Assembly: GCA_025964575.1 (NCBI GenBank)
Contig: JAOPYO010000116.1
Span: 1-35,101, forward strand
From: Actinomycetes bacterium
GTDB taxonomy: Bacteria; Actinomycetota; Actinomycetes; Streptosporangiales; Streptosporangiaceae
DNA: 35,101 nt
Reading direction: 5' to 3'
The translations under genes and the position numbers were made by a program. Below the pieces are notes generated by a model that searched no databases, was not told the origin of the DNA, and was given only the letters and a program-made list of their open reading frames with translations. How positions within the stretch are numbered: the first letter of the stretch is position 1; every line of letters begins with the position of its first letter. This document shows, one piece after another, positions 15,079 through 23,366 of the stretch.

Positions 15079-15115
15079 CCAGGTCACCGTCCGGGTCGAG
15101 CGGCGGGTCACCTGG
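15079..15115 (-). terminator. possible terminator of lctP
   Basis: CCAGGTCACC (15079-15088) and GGTCACCTGG (15106-15115) pair over 10 positions with one mismatch, 36 bases after the lctP stop. No U-run. Confidence 0.4.
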
Positions 15116-15150
15116 GTGAAGGGGAGCGACCTGGGACATGGGCATTCACT

Positions 15151-16797
15151 TTAGGGCACCATCCAGGAGAGCACCCCGGTCGCCTGCAGACCGACGAGGA
15201 TGCACATCCCGCCGAGGAAGACCAGGCTCCACATGATCACGTGGCGGAAAATGTCACCCTCCTTGCCGTCGAGGCCGACCGCGGCAGCAGCGATGGCGAG
15301 GTTCTGCGGAGAGATCATCTTGCCCAGCACGCCACCGGAACTGTTGGACGCGGCCATGAGCACCTGCGACAGCCCCGCCTTGTCCGCCGCGGTGATCTGC
15401 AGGGCGCCGAACAGCGAGTTGGACGAGGTGTCGGAACCCGTTACGGCGACTCCGAGCCAGCCCAGGATCGGCGACAGGATCGCGAAGGCACCACCGGCGC
15501 CGGCCGCCCACGTGCCCAGCGTGATCGTCTGCCCGGAGGCGTTCATCACGAACGCCAGCGCGAGCACGACCATGACGGTCAGGATGGCCCAGCGCAGCTG
15601 CGCCAGCGTGGCGCCGTACGCCCGGAGCGCTCGCCGCGGGCCGACTTGGAGCGCGACCATGGTCAGGACTCCGGCGATCAGCATCTGGGTGCCCGGCGAG
15701 GTCAGATAGTTCAGGTTGAACGTCGCCAGCGTCAGCGGCTTGCCCTTGGCACTGAACAGGTGCAATCCCGGCCAGCTGAGCGTCTGGGTCGCTCTGCCGA
15801 GACCGTCCTTGATGACCGTGATCTGGCCCAGTACGAAGACCCCGATGATGATGGCGTACGGCGCGTAGGCCCGGACGACCTCCGCGCGTGCGTCGGGACG
15901 GGCGACCCGGCCGGTGAACTCCGGGGTCGGCTCGTCGAGGGACCCACCGGCGACGATCGGAGTGGCCCCGGCGACGTACGACTCCCGTGGACGCCACAGT
16001 CGTACGAGGAGTACGACCGCGGCCGCGGACACCAGCGAGGCGACCACGTCGGTCAGCGGCACCGAGATGAAGTTCGACGTGACGTACTGCGCGAGCGCGA
16101 AAACGAGACCGCACACCACGGCGGCCGGCCAGGTCTGCCGGATTCCGCGCAGCCCGTCCACGATGGCCACCAGGACCAGAGGTACGAACACGGCGAGGAT
16201 CGGCGTCTGCCGCCCCACCATCGAACCGAGCGTGTCGGTCGAGATGCCGGAGACCTTCCCGAGAGTGATGATCGGGGTGGCCATCGCACCGAACGCCACC
16301 GGCGCGGTGTTCGCGGTGAGGGCGAGCACCGCCGCCTTCAGCGGCCGGAAGCCCAGGGCGATGAGCATGACGGAAGTGATCGCCACGGGCGTGCCGAACC
16401 CCGCGAGGGCCTCCATCAGGGCTCCGAACGAGAACGCGATTATGATCGCCTGAATCCGCTGGTCATCGCTGACCTGCGCGAAAGACCGTCGCAGCACATC
16501 GAAGTGCCCCGTGTCGACGGTCATGTTGTAGACCCAGATCGCGTTGATGACGATCCAGAGAATCGGGAAGAACCCGAAGGCCGCGCCTTCGGATCCGGCC
16601 AGCAGCGACTGACCGACCGGCATCCCGTATACCGCGATCGCGATCACGAAGGCTACGGCCAGGGCGATGAGCGAAGCGATCCACGCCTTCAACCGCAGAC
16701 CACCGAGCAGTACGAAGAGCACCAGCAACGGAAGCGCGGCGACGAGGGAACTCCACGCGAGCGAATGAGCGACGGGGTCGAGAACCTGCTTGTACAT
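15151..16797 (-). CDS. lctP: L-lactate permease family transporter
   Basis: 548-residue polytopic membrane protein of the lactate permease (LctP/LldP, TC 2.A.14) family, which imports L-lactate or glycolate with protons. The start MYKQVLDPVAHSLAWSSLVA is followed by at least 12 hydrophobic helices. Family-typical stretches are FGALMEALAGFGTPVAI, TANTAPVAFGAMATPI and GVAVTGSDTSSNSLFGALQ. The ATG at 16797 has GAGGTGAT in ideal ribosome-site position, so the longer frame from 16842 is rejected. No lactate dehydrogenase genes lie alongside, unlike lld operons, so the physiological substrate is not certain. The leader carries a perfect dyad and an 8-G run (listed separately). Divergence from other genes is nil: the MFS gene on the same strand ends 119 bases upstream. 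Confidence 0.92.
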   Translation of the reverse strand: MYKQVLDPVAHSLAWSSLVAALPLLVLFVLLGGLRLKAWIASLIALAVAFVIAIAVYGMPVGQSLLAGSEGAAFGFFPILWIVINAIWVYNMTVDTGHFDVLRRSFAQVSDDQRIQAIIIAFSFGALMEALAGFGTPVAITSVMLIALGFRPLKAAVLALTANTAPVAFGAMATPIITLGKVSGISTDTLGSMVGRQTPILAVFVPLVLVAIVDGLRGIRQTWPAAVVCGLVFALAQYVTSNFISVPLTDVVASLVSAAAVVLLVRLWRPRESYVAGATPIVAGGSLDEPTPEFTGRVARPDARAEVVRAYAPYAIIIGVFVLGQITVIKDGLGRATQTLSWPGLHLFSAKGKPLTLATFNLNYLTSPGTQMLIAGVLTMVALQVGPRRALRAYGATLAQLRWAILTVMVVLALAFVMNASGQTITLGTWAAGAGGAFAILSPILGWLGVAVTGSDTSSNSLFGALQITAADKAGLSQVLMAASNSSGGVLGKMISPQNLAIAAAAVGLDGKEGDIFRHVIMWSLVFLGGMCILVGLQATGVLSWMVP

Positions 16798-16811
16798 CGC
16801 GATCACCTCGA

Positions 16812-16835
16812 GGGGGGGGTGAGAGATGGTCTCTC
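16812..16835 (-). promoter_or_regulatory. lctP leader: G8 run and 15-bp dyad
   Basis: GAGAGA-TGG-TCTCTC (16821-16835) is a perfect dyad. It is separated by one T from a run of eight G (16812-16819), just upstream of the lctP ribosome site. It could be an operator or an mRNA hairpin; no regulator is linked. Confidence 0.45.
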
Positions 16836-16916
16836 CTCTCATCCCCAGAAAGTGCGCGAATCAGGCGTCCTCGTCCGATAGCGATGCTCGATTGCAGAAA
16901 TGGGCACCTCCGGCGA

Positions 16917-18542
16917 TCAGCCAGGAAGGGCGGCCTCCGCGGTCGCGGAGGTGTCGGGGCTCCCCTTATCACCGCTCGACGCGCGGCGCTTGATCCCGAA
17001 GCAGGCGGCCGCGCCGATCAGGACCACCACGATGGGCAGCCCCATGGTCGGCTTCATCGCGTCGACGAAGCCGTGGCTGAAGACCTGTCCGGCGAGGTGC
17101 TCGAGCTGCGTGGCGATGTCCGGGGAGACGTTCGCGGGCAGATGCTGGGTGATGCCCTTCTGGCCGGCGCCGACCTCGAGCCCGCCCTTGGCCGCATGCT
17201 GGAAGCCGTCCACGAAGTGGCCGCGGTAGGCGGCCGGAAGGTTCGCGGACCGCTTGGCGGCCTCGTCCTTGAGCGAGCTTGCCAGCTGGTTCTGCATGAC
17301 GGCGCCCACCGAGGCGCTGCCGACGACCGAGCCGATCTGGCGGATGGTGTTCATGACTCCGGAGGCGGCGCCGGCCATCCTCGGCTCGACGTTGCGCATG
17401 GCCATGGTGGCCATCGGAGCGAAGACCCCGCCGATGCCGACGCCAGTCACGATGAACGGGGCTATGAACGCGGGCCAGTCCGTGTCGACGTCGGCGATCG
17501 CGATGATCCATGCGGTGCCGAGCCCGTAGAGGGTCAGCCCGCCCATCAGGAGGTACTTGCCGCCGATCTTGTCAGAGAGCCGGCCGGCCACCGGGGCCAG
17601 GAACATCGACACCAGCGAGGCCGGTGCCATGACCAGGCCGGCCTTGAGCGCGGAGTAGCCCAGCACCGACTGCAGATAGATCGTCATCGGCAGGAATATG
17701 CCGATCATGCCGACCGACACGGCTGCCGAGACGAAGTTCATCACCGTGTAGTTGCGGTCACGGAACAGCGCGAAGGGCACCAGGGGCTCGTTGTCCTGCC
17801 GGGACCGCTGGTGCAGCACGAACACCACGAGCAGAACCACGCTGGCTCCGATGAGCGCCCAGATCGCTGCGTTCCATTCGTACCGCTGTCCCTCGGTCAG
17901 GCCGAACACCAGACAGAACAGCGCGGCGGTGGCGATCAGCACGCCCCCGATGTCGAGCTTGTGCGTCCTGCCCGGCCGCGTGTCCGGGATGATCACGACC
18001 GCCATGACCAGCACCAGCACACCGACGGGCAGGTTGACAAAGAAGATCCACCGCCAGTCCAGCGCGGTGACCAGCAGCCCCCCGACGGTCGGTCCGGCGA
18101 TCGTGGCAACGCCGGCGACGGCACCCCAGATGCCCATGGCGGCGCCGCGGCGATCGGCGGGGAAGGTGGAGATGATGAGGGTCATCGTCTGCGGCAGCAG
18201 CAGCGCCGCGCCGAGGCCCTGGATCACCCGGGCACCGATGAGCTCGGCCGGGTTCTGCGAGATCCCGCACAGCAGGCTGGCGATCGTGAACACTGCCACC
18301 CCGGCGATGAACATGGTGCGCGGTCCGCGCACGTCACCCAGCCGGCCGCAGGTGATCAGCAACACCGCGAGGATCAGGATGTAGGCGTTCATGACCCAGA
18401 GCACCTGGTCGAGCGAGGCCTGCAACTTGTCGATCATGCTGGGGATGGCGATGTTGACGATCGTCAGGTCCAGCAGGGTCATGAAGAACCCGAGCGAGAG
18501 CGTCAACAGGATCGCCCACGGGTTTCCGTGCCATCTCTTCAT
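16917..18542 (-). CDS. DHA2-family (EmrB/QacA) MFS multidrug exporter
   Basis: 541-residue major facilitator with 14 predicted helices. The opening MKRWHGNPWAILLTLSLGFF is followed by MTLLDLTIVNIAIPSM, the D-x-T-IVN-x-A-x-P motif (D1) of DHA2 drug:H+ antiporters. GRLGDVRGPR is motif A, and the motif C region includes GPTVGGLLV. It should export a hydrophobic drug or metabolite using the proton gradient. The C-terminal half has a long extracytoplasmic loop (LASSLKDEAAKRSANLPAAYR, about 60 residues) before the last helix. ATG 18542 overlaps the stop of the truncated padR (ATGA), with GGAGG 7 bases upstream, so it is translated by coupling. Substrate unknown. Because the regulator has lost its DNA-binding part, expression may be constitutive or absent. 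Confidence 0.93.
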   Translation of the reverse strand: MKRWHGNPWAILLTLSLGFFMTLLDLTIVNIAIPSMIDKLQASLDQVLWVMNAYILILAVLLITCGRLGDVRGPRTMFIAGVAVFTIASLLCGISQNPAELIGARVIQGLGAALLLPQTMTLIISTFPADRRGAAMGIWGAVAGVATIAGPTVGGLLVTALDWRWIFFVNLPVGVLVLVMAVVIIPDTRPGRTHKLDIGGVLIATAALFCLVFGLTEGQRYEWNAAIWALIGASVVLLVVFVLHQRSRQDNEPLVPFALFRDRNYTVMNFVSAAVSVGMIGIFLPMTIYLQSVLGYSALKAGLVMAPASLVSMFLAPVAGRLSDKIGGKYLLMGGLTLYGLGTAWIIAIADVDTDWPAFIAPFIVTGVGIGGVFAPMATMAMRNVEPRMAGAASGVMNTIRQIGSVVGSASVGAVMQNQLASSLKDEAAKRSANLPAAYRGHFVDGFQHAAKGGLEVGAGQKGITQHLPANVSPDIATQLEHLAGQVFSHGFVDAMKPTMGLPIVVVLIGAAACFGIKRRASSGDKGSPDTSATAEAALPG

Positions 18543-18964
18543 CGATGTTCCTCCGTGAGGGGTGGGGGGAGAGTTCTCACCGCGGCGCCGGGCGTCCAGG
18601 TGAGGCGTCCGGTGTCGATGTCTTCCTGCAAGGCATGTACATAGTCGAGCTCAGCACGACACTGTGCCAGGACGTGCTCCACCTCGATCAAATTGATCCG
18701 GTGCAGTCCCTGCTTGATCAGCGTGTCGATGAGGGTCGTATGCGTGGTGAGGTAGACCTCGAGTCCGACGCTACGCCGCGCTAGCAGTTCGCTCACCTTG
18801 CCGGGGGTGAGCGTGGTGACGAAGGCGAGCGCCGCCTTGAAGCTCGGATACTCCTGAGTCGGACGCGCGATCAGGTCACAGAGGCGATCAGCGGCCTGGT
18901 CGCGACCGGATTCGGTGATTGCGTAGACGGTGCGCTCGGGCCGACGGCCCTCGCGGCCACCCAT
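18539..18964 (-). pseudogene. PadR-family regulator lacking its winged-helix N-terminus
   Basis: The product starts MGGREGRRPERTVYAITESG, which is the wing of a PadR winged helix, and continues with the dimerising Vir_act_alpha_C-like domain (AALAFVTTLTPGKVSELLARR, then a long helix to LQEDIDTGRLTWTP). Full PadR regulators carry about 55 more residues, including the recognition helix. There is no room for them: the rocD terminator ends 22 bases upstream. A short GGAG lies six bases before ATG 18964, so a 141-residue HTH-less protein might still be made. Its stop overlaps the MFS start by 4 bases, the normal regulator-transporter coupling. It could be a broken gene or, less likely, a dominant-negative dimerisation partner. 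Confidence 0.75.
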
Positions 18965-18985
18965 GCAAGGCTCCGCCACAGCGAA

Positions 18986-19021
18986 AGAGGACCCCACCAC
19001 GCCGTTGTGGTGAAGTCCTCT
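18986..19021 (-). terminator. intrinsic terminator of rocD
   Basis: Stem AGAGGAC (18986-18992) with GTCCTCT (19015-19021), a 2x2 internal loop, then CACCAC with GTGGTG and a 6-base loop. Leftward transcription gives a short UUU after the stem, 20 bases past the rocD stop. Confidence 0.75.
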
Positions 19022-19041
19022 GCCCGACCTCCGGCTTAGTC

Positions 19042-20235
19042 TTAGCCCTTGAGGGCGATCTCGAGCTGGTCGAGGGCCCAGTCCAGGTCCTCACGGCTGA
19101 TGACCAGCGGCGGGGCCAGCCGGATCGTGGTCTCATGGGTCTCCTTGGCGAGCACGCCCAGCTCCATGAGCCGTTCGCTGACCGGCCGGGCCTTGCCGTA
19201 CAACTCGATCCCGGCCCAGAGCCCGCGGCCGCGCACCTCTTTCACGAGGTCGGAGGGAAGCGCGCCCAGTCGCTCGTGCATGTGTGCGCCCAGGGTCCGC
19301 GAGCGCTCCTGGAACTCACCGGAGTTCAACATCGCGATGACCTCACGGGCGACGGCGCAGGCCAGCGGGTTGCCACCGAAGGTCGAACCGTGCTGACCGG
19401 GCTGGAAGACGCCCAGAACGTCCTGGTTCGCCACCACGGCGGAGACGGGCATGATCCCGCCGCCGAGCGCCTTGCCCAGGATGTAGATGTCGGGGACGAC
19501 GCCCTCGTGCTCGACCGCGAACGTCGTGCCCGTGCGGCCCAACCCTGATTGGATCTCGTCGGCCATCATGAGGCTGTTGTTGGCGGTGCACAGCTCGCGG
19601 ACCGCAGTCAGAAAGCCGCTCGGCGGCACGTTGACCCCGGCCTCACCCTGGATCGGCTCGATCAGGACGCCGACCGTGGCATCGTCCATGGCGGCCCTGA
19701 GAGCGTCGGCATCACCGTACGGAACCGTACGAAAGCCCGGGGTATAGGGGCCGAAGGAGTTCTTCGCCTCCGGGTCGGTGGAAAAACTGACGATCGTGGT
19801 GGTCCGGCCGTGGAAGTTGCCGTCGAAGGTGATGATGTTCGCCTGATCGGCGGGCACGCCCTTGACGTCGTAACCCCACTTGCGGGCGGTCTTGAGCGCC
19901 GTCTCGACGGCCTCGGCGCCGGTGTTCATGGGCAGGATCATGTCCTTGCCGCACAGCAGGGCCAGTTCCTGGGCGAAGGGGCCGAACTGGTCGTGGTCGA
20001 AGGCCCGGCTGACCAGCGTGACCCTGTCCAGCTGACGCTTGACGACCTCCGTGAGCCGCGGGTTGCGGTGACCGAAGTTGACCGCCGAATAGGCCGCCAG
20101 CATGTCCAGGTAACGCCTGCCCTCGACGTCGGTCACCCAGGCACCGTCAGCGTCGGCGATGACGATGGGAAGAGGGTGGTAGTTGTGGGCGCTGTGTTCC
20201 TCGGAGAGGGCACGCAGGTCCTGCGAACGCGTCAC
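19042..20235 (-). CDS. rocD: ornithine--oxo-acid aminotransferase
   Basis: 397-residue class III PLP aminotransferase, converting L-ornithine plus 2-oxoglutarate to glutamate-5-semialdehyde and glutamate in arginine/ornithine breakdown. Visible motifs: MNTGAEAVETALKTARKWGY (cofactor phosphate region), FHGRTTTIVSFS, D226 in MMADEIQSGLGRTG, and the Schiff-base K255 in LGKALGGGIMPVSA. The opening HNYHPLPIVIADADGAWVTD and YSAVNFGHRNPR are typical of RocD rather than ArgD or GABA aminotransferases. Start GTG 20235 with AAGGAG upstream. It is divergent from an Lrp/AsnC regulator whose likely operator lies in the shared 112-base intergenic region; that protein probably controls rocD in response to an amino acid. 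Confidence 0.94.
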   Translation of the reverse strand: MTRSQDLRALSEEHSAHNYHPLPIVIADADGAWVTDVEGRRYLDMLAAYSAVNFGHRNPRLTEVVKRQLDRVTLVSRAFDHDQFGPFAQELALLCGKDMILPMNTGAEAVETALKTARKWGYDVKGVPADQANIITFDGNFHGRTTTIVSFSTDPEAKNSFGPYTPGFRTVPYGDADALRAAMDDATVGVLIEPIQGEAGVNVPPSGFLTAVRELCTANNSLMMADEIQSGLGRTGTTFAVEHEGVVPDIYILGKALGGGIMPVSAVVANQDVLGVFQPGQHGSTFGGNPLACAVAREVIAMLNSGEFQERSRTLGAHMHERLGALPSDLVKEVRGRGLWAGIELYGKARPVSERLMELGVLAKETHETTIRLAPPLVISREDLDWALDQLEIALKG

Positions 20236-20286
20236 GGGGCTCCTTGCTGGGGTGAGGGCCAGACAGGTGGTCGACGACCCAGATCA

Positions 20287-20316
20287 AGCGTAGATTCGAT
20301 ATCAAGTCACCACCAA
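20287..20316 (-). promoter_or_regulatory. rocD promoter with Lrp-like dyad in its spacer
   Basis: Reading leftward: TTGGTG (20316-20311), an 18-base spacer, TACGCT (20292-20287). The imperfect 16-bp dyad GATTCGATATCAAGTC (20293-20308, centred on GATATC, two mismatched pairs) lies wholly within the spacer. A TAGATT (20291-20296) facing rightward could be the -10 of the lrp gene. Confidence 0.45.
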
Positions 20317-20347
20317 TGCCGATTGCCAACTTCAAAGGAGGGATTTG

Positions 20348-20803
20348 TTGCGTCTTGACGACATTGACCGCCAGATCGTTGCGCAGCTGCTCAAGGACGG
20401 CCGGGCCTCATTTGCGCAGATCGGCGACCGGGTAGGACTTTCGGCGCCCGCAGTGAAACGCCGCGTCGACCGGCTCCGCCACGACGGCGTCATCAACGGT
20501 TACGCGGCCGTCGTCGACCCCGCAGCGCTCGGCTGGACCACCGAGGCGTTCATCGAGATCTTCTGCACGGGGGCGACCTCTCCCGAGGAGATCTACGCAA
20601 GCGTGCGCCCGCATCCCGAGGTCGTGGCCGCCTACACGATCACCGGCGATGCCAGTGCTCTCGTCCACTTGCGGACCCGCGACATCCAGCACCTCGAGGA
20701 GGCCCTGGAGCGGCTGCGCCGCGAGTCGAACATCGTGCAGACCAAGACCGCGATCGTGCTGTCCCGTCTGATCGGCCGCCCCACCGACGCCCCCAGCGAC
20801 TGA
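20348..20803 (+). CDS. Lrp/AsnC family transcriptional regulator
   Basis: 151 residues. The N-terminal helix-turn-helix is [20 protein letters not shown], then [19 protein letters not shown]. The C-terminal RAM (regulation of amino-acid metabolism) domain has the usual [21 protein letters not shown]. These proteins form octamers or tetramers that sense amino acids. Start: TTG 20348 is favoured over the adjacent TTG at 20345 because AAGGAGG (20335-20341) is then six bases away. Divergent placement next to rocD is typical of a local Lrp regulator of ornithine or arginine catabolism (inference). Whether it activates or represses cannot be told. Confidence 0.93.
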   Translation: MRLDDIDRQIVAQLLKDGRASFAQIGDRVGLSAPAVKRRVDRLRHDGVINGYAAVVDPAALGWTTEAFIEIFCTGATSPEEIYASVRPHPEVVAAYTITGDASALVHLRTRDIQHLEEALERLRRESNIVQTKTAIVLSRLIGRPTDAPSD

Positions 20804-20875
20804 TCCGTCAGTCGCCCGCGAGTGCCGGCGTTCCCCGCCACACGGTGAGACCGCGCTGGAAATTCTCCCGGTCGA

Positions 20876-20881
20876 TACGGT
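20876..20881 (+). promoter_or_regulatory. -10 hexamer of leaderless rraA promoter
   Basis: TACGGT, then 7 bases, then the ATG at 20889; the same hexamer and the same distance as at 4318-4323 on the other strand. No -35 recognised. Confidence 0.45.
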
Positions 20882-20888
20882 TGCGGAC

Positions 20889-21374
20889 ATGGAGTTCGCC
20901 ACCGCTGATCTGATCGATGACTTCGAGACCGAGCTGCAGAGCTGCGAGACGCAGTTCCGGCAGTACGGCTCGCAACCGAGCTTTGCGGGCCCCATCGCGA
21001 CGGTCCGCTCCTTCCGCGACAACGCCCTGGTGAAGAAGCTGCTGAACACACCCGGCGAAGGCCGCGTGCTCGTCGTCGATGGAGGCGGCTCCCTCGCGTC
21101 GGCCCTGATGGGCGATCTGATCGCCGCCTCCGCCGTCGAGCACGGCTGGGCCGGAGTGGTCATCAACGGAGTCGTGCGAGACGTCTCGACCCTGCGGACT
21201 TTGAAGCTGGGGATCAAGGCATTGGGCTCCAACCCGCTCAAGAGCGCCAAAGCAGGCGCCGGTGAAGTCGACGTCCCCGTCACCTTCGGCGGAGTGGAGT
21301 TCCGCCCGGGCGCCTGGCTCTACAGCGACGAGGACGGCATCGTCGTCGCCGACCGTCAGCTGCCGCTCAGGTGA
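20889..21374 (+). CDS. rraA: RraA-like protein (RNase E regulator / HMG aldolase family)
   Basis: 161 residues. The RraA/HMG-aldolase fold is marked by [19 protein letters not shown] and by [15 protein letters not shown], which carries the Arg-Asp pair used for metal and pyruvate binding in the aldolases, then [14 protein letters not shown]. Proteins of this length and with [20 protein letters not shown] at the start are annotated as regulator of ribonuclease E activity A. The conserved GD and RD motifs also allow 4-hydroxy-4-methyl-2-oxoglutarate aldolase or oxaloacetate decarboxylase activity, so the name should not be taken as proof of RNase E control. Eight bases at the 3' end overlap the convergent flavin reductase gene. 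Confidence 0.9.
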   Translation: MEFATADLIDDFETELQSCETQFRQYGSQPSFAGPIATVRSFRDNALVKKLLNTPGEGRVLVVDGGGSLASALMGDLIAASAVEHGWAGVVINGVVRDVSTLRTLKLGIKALGSNPLKSAKAGAGEVDVPVTFGGVEFRPGAWLYSDEDGIVVADRQLPLR

Positions 21375-21852
21375 GCCCGCGGTAGCCGCCGCCGTAGTAG
21401 ACGAGGGGCCTGCCGTCGGGTGCGGGAGTGCAGACTCCCAGCACCTCGCCCACGACGATGCTGTGGTCACCGCCGTCATGGACGGCGTGGGTGCGGCACT
21501 CCATGGCAGCGACGGCGTCGGAGAAGATCGCAGCACCGGTGTGCGCACCCCGCTGGTATTTCCAGCCATCCAGCTGGCCCTCCAGCGCACGCCCGCGGGT
21601 GGCGAACCACTGGGAGGCCTCGCGCGCGCCCTCGCCCAGCATCGACACCGACCATCGCCCGGCCTCGATCACGGCATCGTGAAAACGTGAGATCTTCTCC
21701 GGGCAGAACAGCACCAGCAGCGGGTTCAGGGACACCGAGGTGAAGGCATTGACCGTCATGGCGTGGTCGACGCCGTCCAGCACGGTGGACACGATCGTGA
21801 TCCCGGTGGCGAAGCGACCGGCCACCACGCGGAAGTCCTCAGTATCATTCAC
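21367..21852 (-). CDS. flavin reductase-like FMN-binding split-barrel protein
   Basis: 161 residues of the HpaC/flavin reductase family, which supplies reduced FMN or FAD to a partner monooxygenase. Typical sequence: [40 protein letters not shown] (flavin-binding strand), [19 protein letters not shown], and the ending [15 protein letters not shown]. No monooxygenase gene is adjacent, so the partner is unknown. Start GTG 21852. A TAGGGT lies nine bases upstream, and AGGGTGAT could equally be a ribosome site, so the mode of initiation is ambiguous. It overlaps rraA by 8 bases at the stop. Confidence 0.88.
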   Translation of the reverse strand: MNDTEDFRVVAGRFATGITIVSTVLDGVDHAMTVNAFTSVSLNPLLVLFCPEKISRFHDAVIEAGRWSVSMLGEGAREASQWFATRGRALEGQLDGWKYQRGAHTGAAIFSDAVAAMECRTHAVHDGGDHSIVVGEVLGVCTPAPDGRPLVYYGGGYRGLT

Positions 21853-21896
21853 GGCGCGATCACCCTACCTGCCCGAGAACGCGCCCCCGCAGATCC

Positions 21897-22403
21897 TCAC
21901 GATTCGGGGTCTCTCCGTGCTCCACCGACCAACCATTCGCCGGACGAGGGCGACAGGAGGAGGGCGATCCCGGCGGCGAGCACACCGCCGTAGAGGAAGA
22001 CCGTGCCCTCCGCGGTGCCCGTGACCACCAGGTCCCCCTCGGGGCGCCGGATCGCCAGCACGATGACCACCACCAGCCACATCAAGGTCGGCACGGCGGC
22101 GCCCAGCTTGCGGCCCATCCCCCAGCCGGCCCCGCAGAAGGCCACCAGGTTGAACAGGCTCCACAGAATCGCCGCCAGCGGGATCGGGCCGGCGGACCAG
22201 GAGAAGGAGAACGACTCGATCACCCCGAGCATCAGCCCGGCCACGACCAGCCCGCCGTAGGCCGCGCCTGTGATGAACGCCTCCACCCGCGGATTAGGCT
22301 TCCGCACCGGCACCGGCACGGCTAGATCATCCGGGCCATGGGGCCCATACGGGCCGTACGGCAATTGCTCCGGCGCGGCCTGTGCGTTCACGTCGTCACC
22401 CAC
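21897..22403 (-). CDS. DUF6113-like membrane protein linked to mshB
   Basis: 168 residues with a cytoplasmic Pro/Gly/Tyr-rich head (PYGPYGPHGPDD) and four hydrophobic segments, roughly VEAFITGAAYGGLVVAGLML, PIPLAAILWSLFNLVAFCGA, TLMWLVVVIVLAI and TVFLYGGVLAAGIALLL. I associate this with the DUF6113 family that follows mshB in many actinomycetes; the context here agrees. GTG 22403 lies 11 bases after the mshB stop with GGTGGA upstream, so the two are co-transcribed. Function unknown. A role in mycothiol metabolism is only suggested by linkage. Confidence 0.78.
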   Translation of the reverse strand: MGDDVNAQAAPEQLPYGPYGPHGPDDLAVPVPVRKPNPRVEAFITGAAYGGLVVAGLMLGVIESFSFSWSAGPIPLAAILWSLFNLVAFCGAGWGMGRKLGAAVPTLMWLVVVIVLAIRRPEGDLVVTGTAEGTVFLYGGVLAAGIALLLSPSSGEWLVGGARRDPES

Positions 22404-22414
22404 AGTCCACCAGG

Positions 22415-23284
22415 TTATAGCGCGATACCGGCGAAAAGATCCGTCTCACGGCCATCGGCGGCGGCCGGCCCCCGCTCACCGGAAAGCAGCGTGTAGTACT
22501 CAGCGCCGAAGGCCTGCTGGCCCACGTTGTTGGAGAGCGCGAAGAACCGACCGTGGACGGCGATCTGGGTGCGGTGCGCGCGCAATGCCGCGAGCTTGGC
22601 GTCCAGGTGGTCCCCGGCATCGACGACAGTGGTCACCTGCTCGTCGGGAACTCCGAACCCGAGATCCTCGACCCTCTCGAACGGGCCCTCGGGGATCTCG
22701 ACGACACGCCGCACCACCGAGATCGGCACCGCAGTGGCGTAGAACTTCGCCACCGTCCACGGCTCCCCCGCGCCGACGGAGGGGTCGGCCGCCATTTCAA
22801 AAGACCGCCAGGCCACCCGGTGTGCCTGAATATGGTCGGGATGCCCGTACAACCCGTTGTCGTCATAGGTGACGATCACCTGCGGGCGTACCTCCCGTAC
22901 GACCTCAAGAAGCGCTTCAGCCGCCTCATCGACGTCGGCCTGCCAGAAGCAGCGCGGGTTCTCGTTGGAGGGGGCGCCCATCATGCCCGAGTCCCGCCAG
23001 CGGCCAGGCGCACCGAGGAACCGGTGGTCACGCACACCGAGCGCGGCGCAGGCGGCCGCCAGTTCGTTGATCCGGAACTCGCCCAGCCGGTCTTCCTTGT
23101 CCGCGGCCAGATAGCGCAGCTCGGCGGGGATGACCTCCCCCTCCTCGCCCAGCGTGCACGTGACGAGGGTGACCTGCGCGCCGTCCGCGGCGTACTTGGC
23201 CATCGTCGCCCCGGTCCCGATCGACTCATCGTCGGGATGGGCATGCACGAACAGAACCCGGCGGTCAGAACCCAGCAGACTCAT
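22415..23284 (-). CDS. mshB: GlcNAc-Ins deacetylase MshB (mycothiol synthesis)
   Basis: 289-residue zinc deacetylase of the LmbE/PIG-L fold that removes acetate from N-acetyl-glucosaminyl-inositol, the second committed step of mycothiol synthesis. Motifs: AHPDDE (H16 and D19 as zinc ligands, D18 as general base) and [12 protein letters not shown], with H148 as third ligand. The gate region [20 protein letters not shown] is typical of MshB rather than of the amidase Mca, though the two are close. ATG 23284 has no ribosome site but a TACGCT seven bases upstream, suggesting a leaderless mRNA. The open frame continues upstream to 23422 in basic, non-conserved sequence, so the longer start is rejected. 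Confidence 0.92.
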   Translation of the reverse strand: MSLLGSDRRVLFVHAHPDDESIGTGATMAKYAADGAQVTLVTCTLGEEGEVIPAELRYLAADKEDRLGEFRINELAAACAALGVRDHRFLGAPGRWRDSGMMGAPSNENPRCFWQADVDEAAEALLEVVREVRPQVIVTYDDNGLYGHPDHIQAHRVAWRSFEMAADPSVGAGEPWTVAKFYATAVPISVVRRVVEIPEGPFERVEDLGFGVPDEQVTTVVDAGDHLDAKLAALRAHRTQIAVHGRFFALSNNVGQQAFGAEYYTLLSGERGPAAADGRETDLFAGIAL

Positions 23285-23291
23285 GAAGTCG

Positions 23292-23297
23292 AGCGTA
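23292..23297 (-). promoter_or_regulatory. -10 hexamer of leaderless mshB promoter
   Basis: Reading leftward, TACGCT, then 7 bases, then the mshB ATG. It is identical to the proposed rocD -10. No -35 recognised. Confidence 0.5.
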
Positions 23298-23366
23298 ACG
23301 GCCCTGGCCGCCCGGCCAGGATTTACCCAGCGCCGGTTTGCCGAGTGCCCGTTTACCGACTGCCGC

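Noticed and set aside
15241..18644. Long rightward open frames (15241-16881 and 16884-18644) opposite lctP and the MFS gene
   Set aside because: Their products are Arg/Gly/His/Gln-rich strings without domains, typical of antisense frames in high-GC DNA; the leftward frames encode unmistakable transporters.
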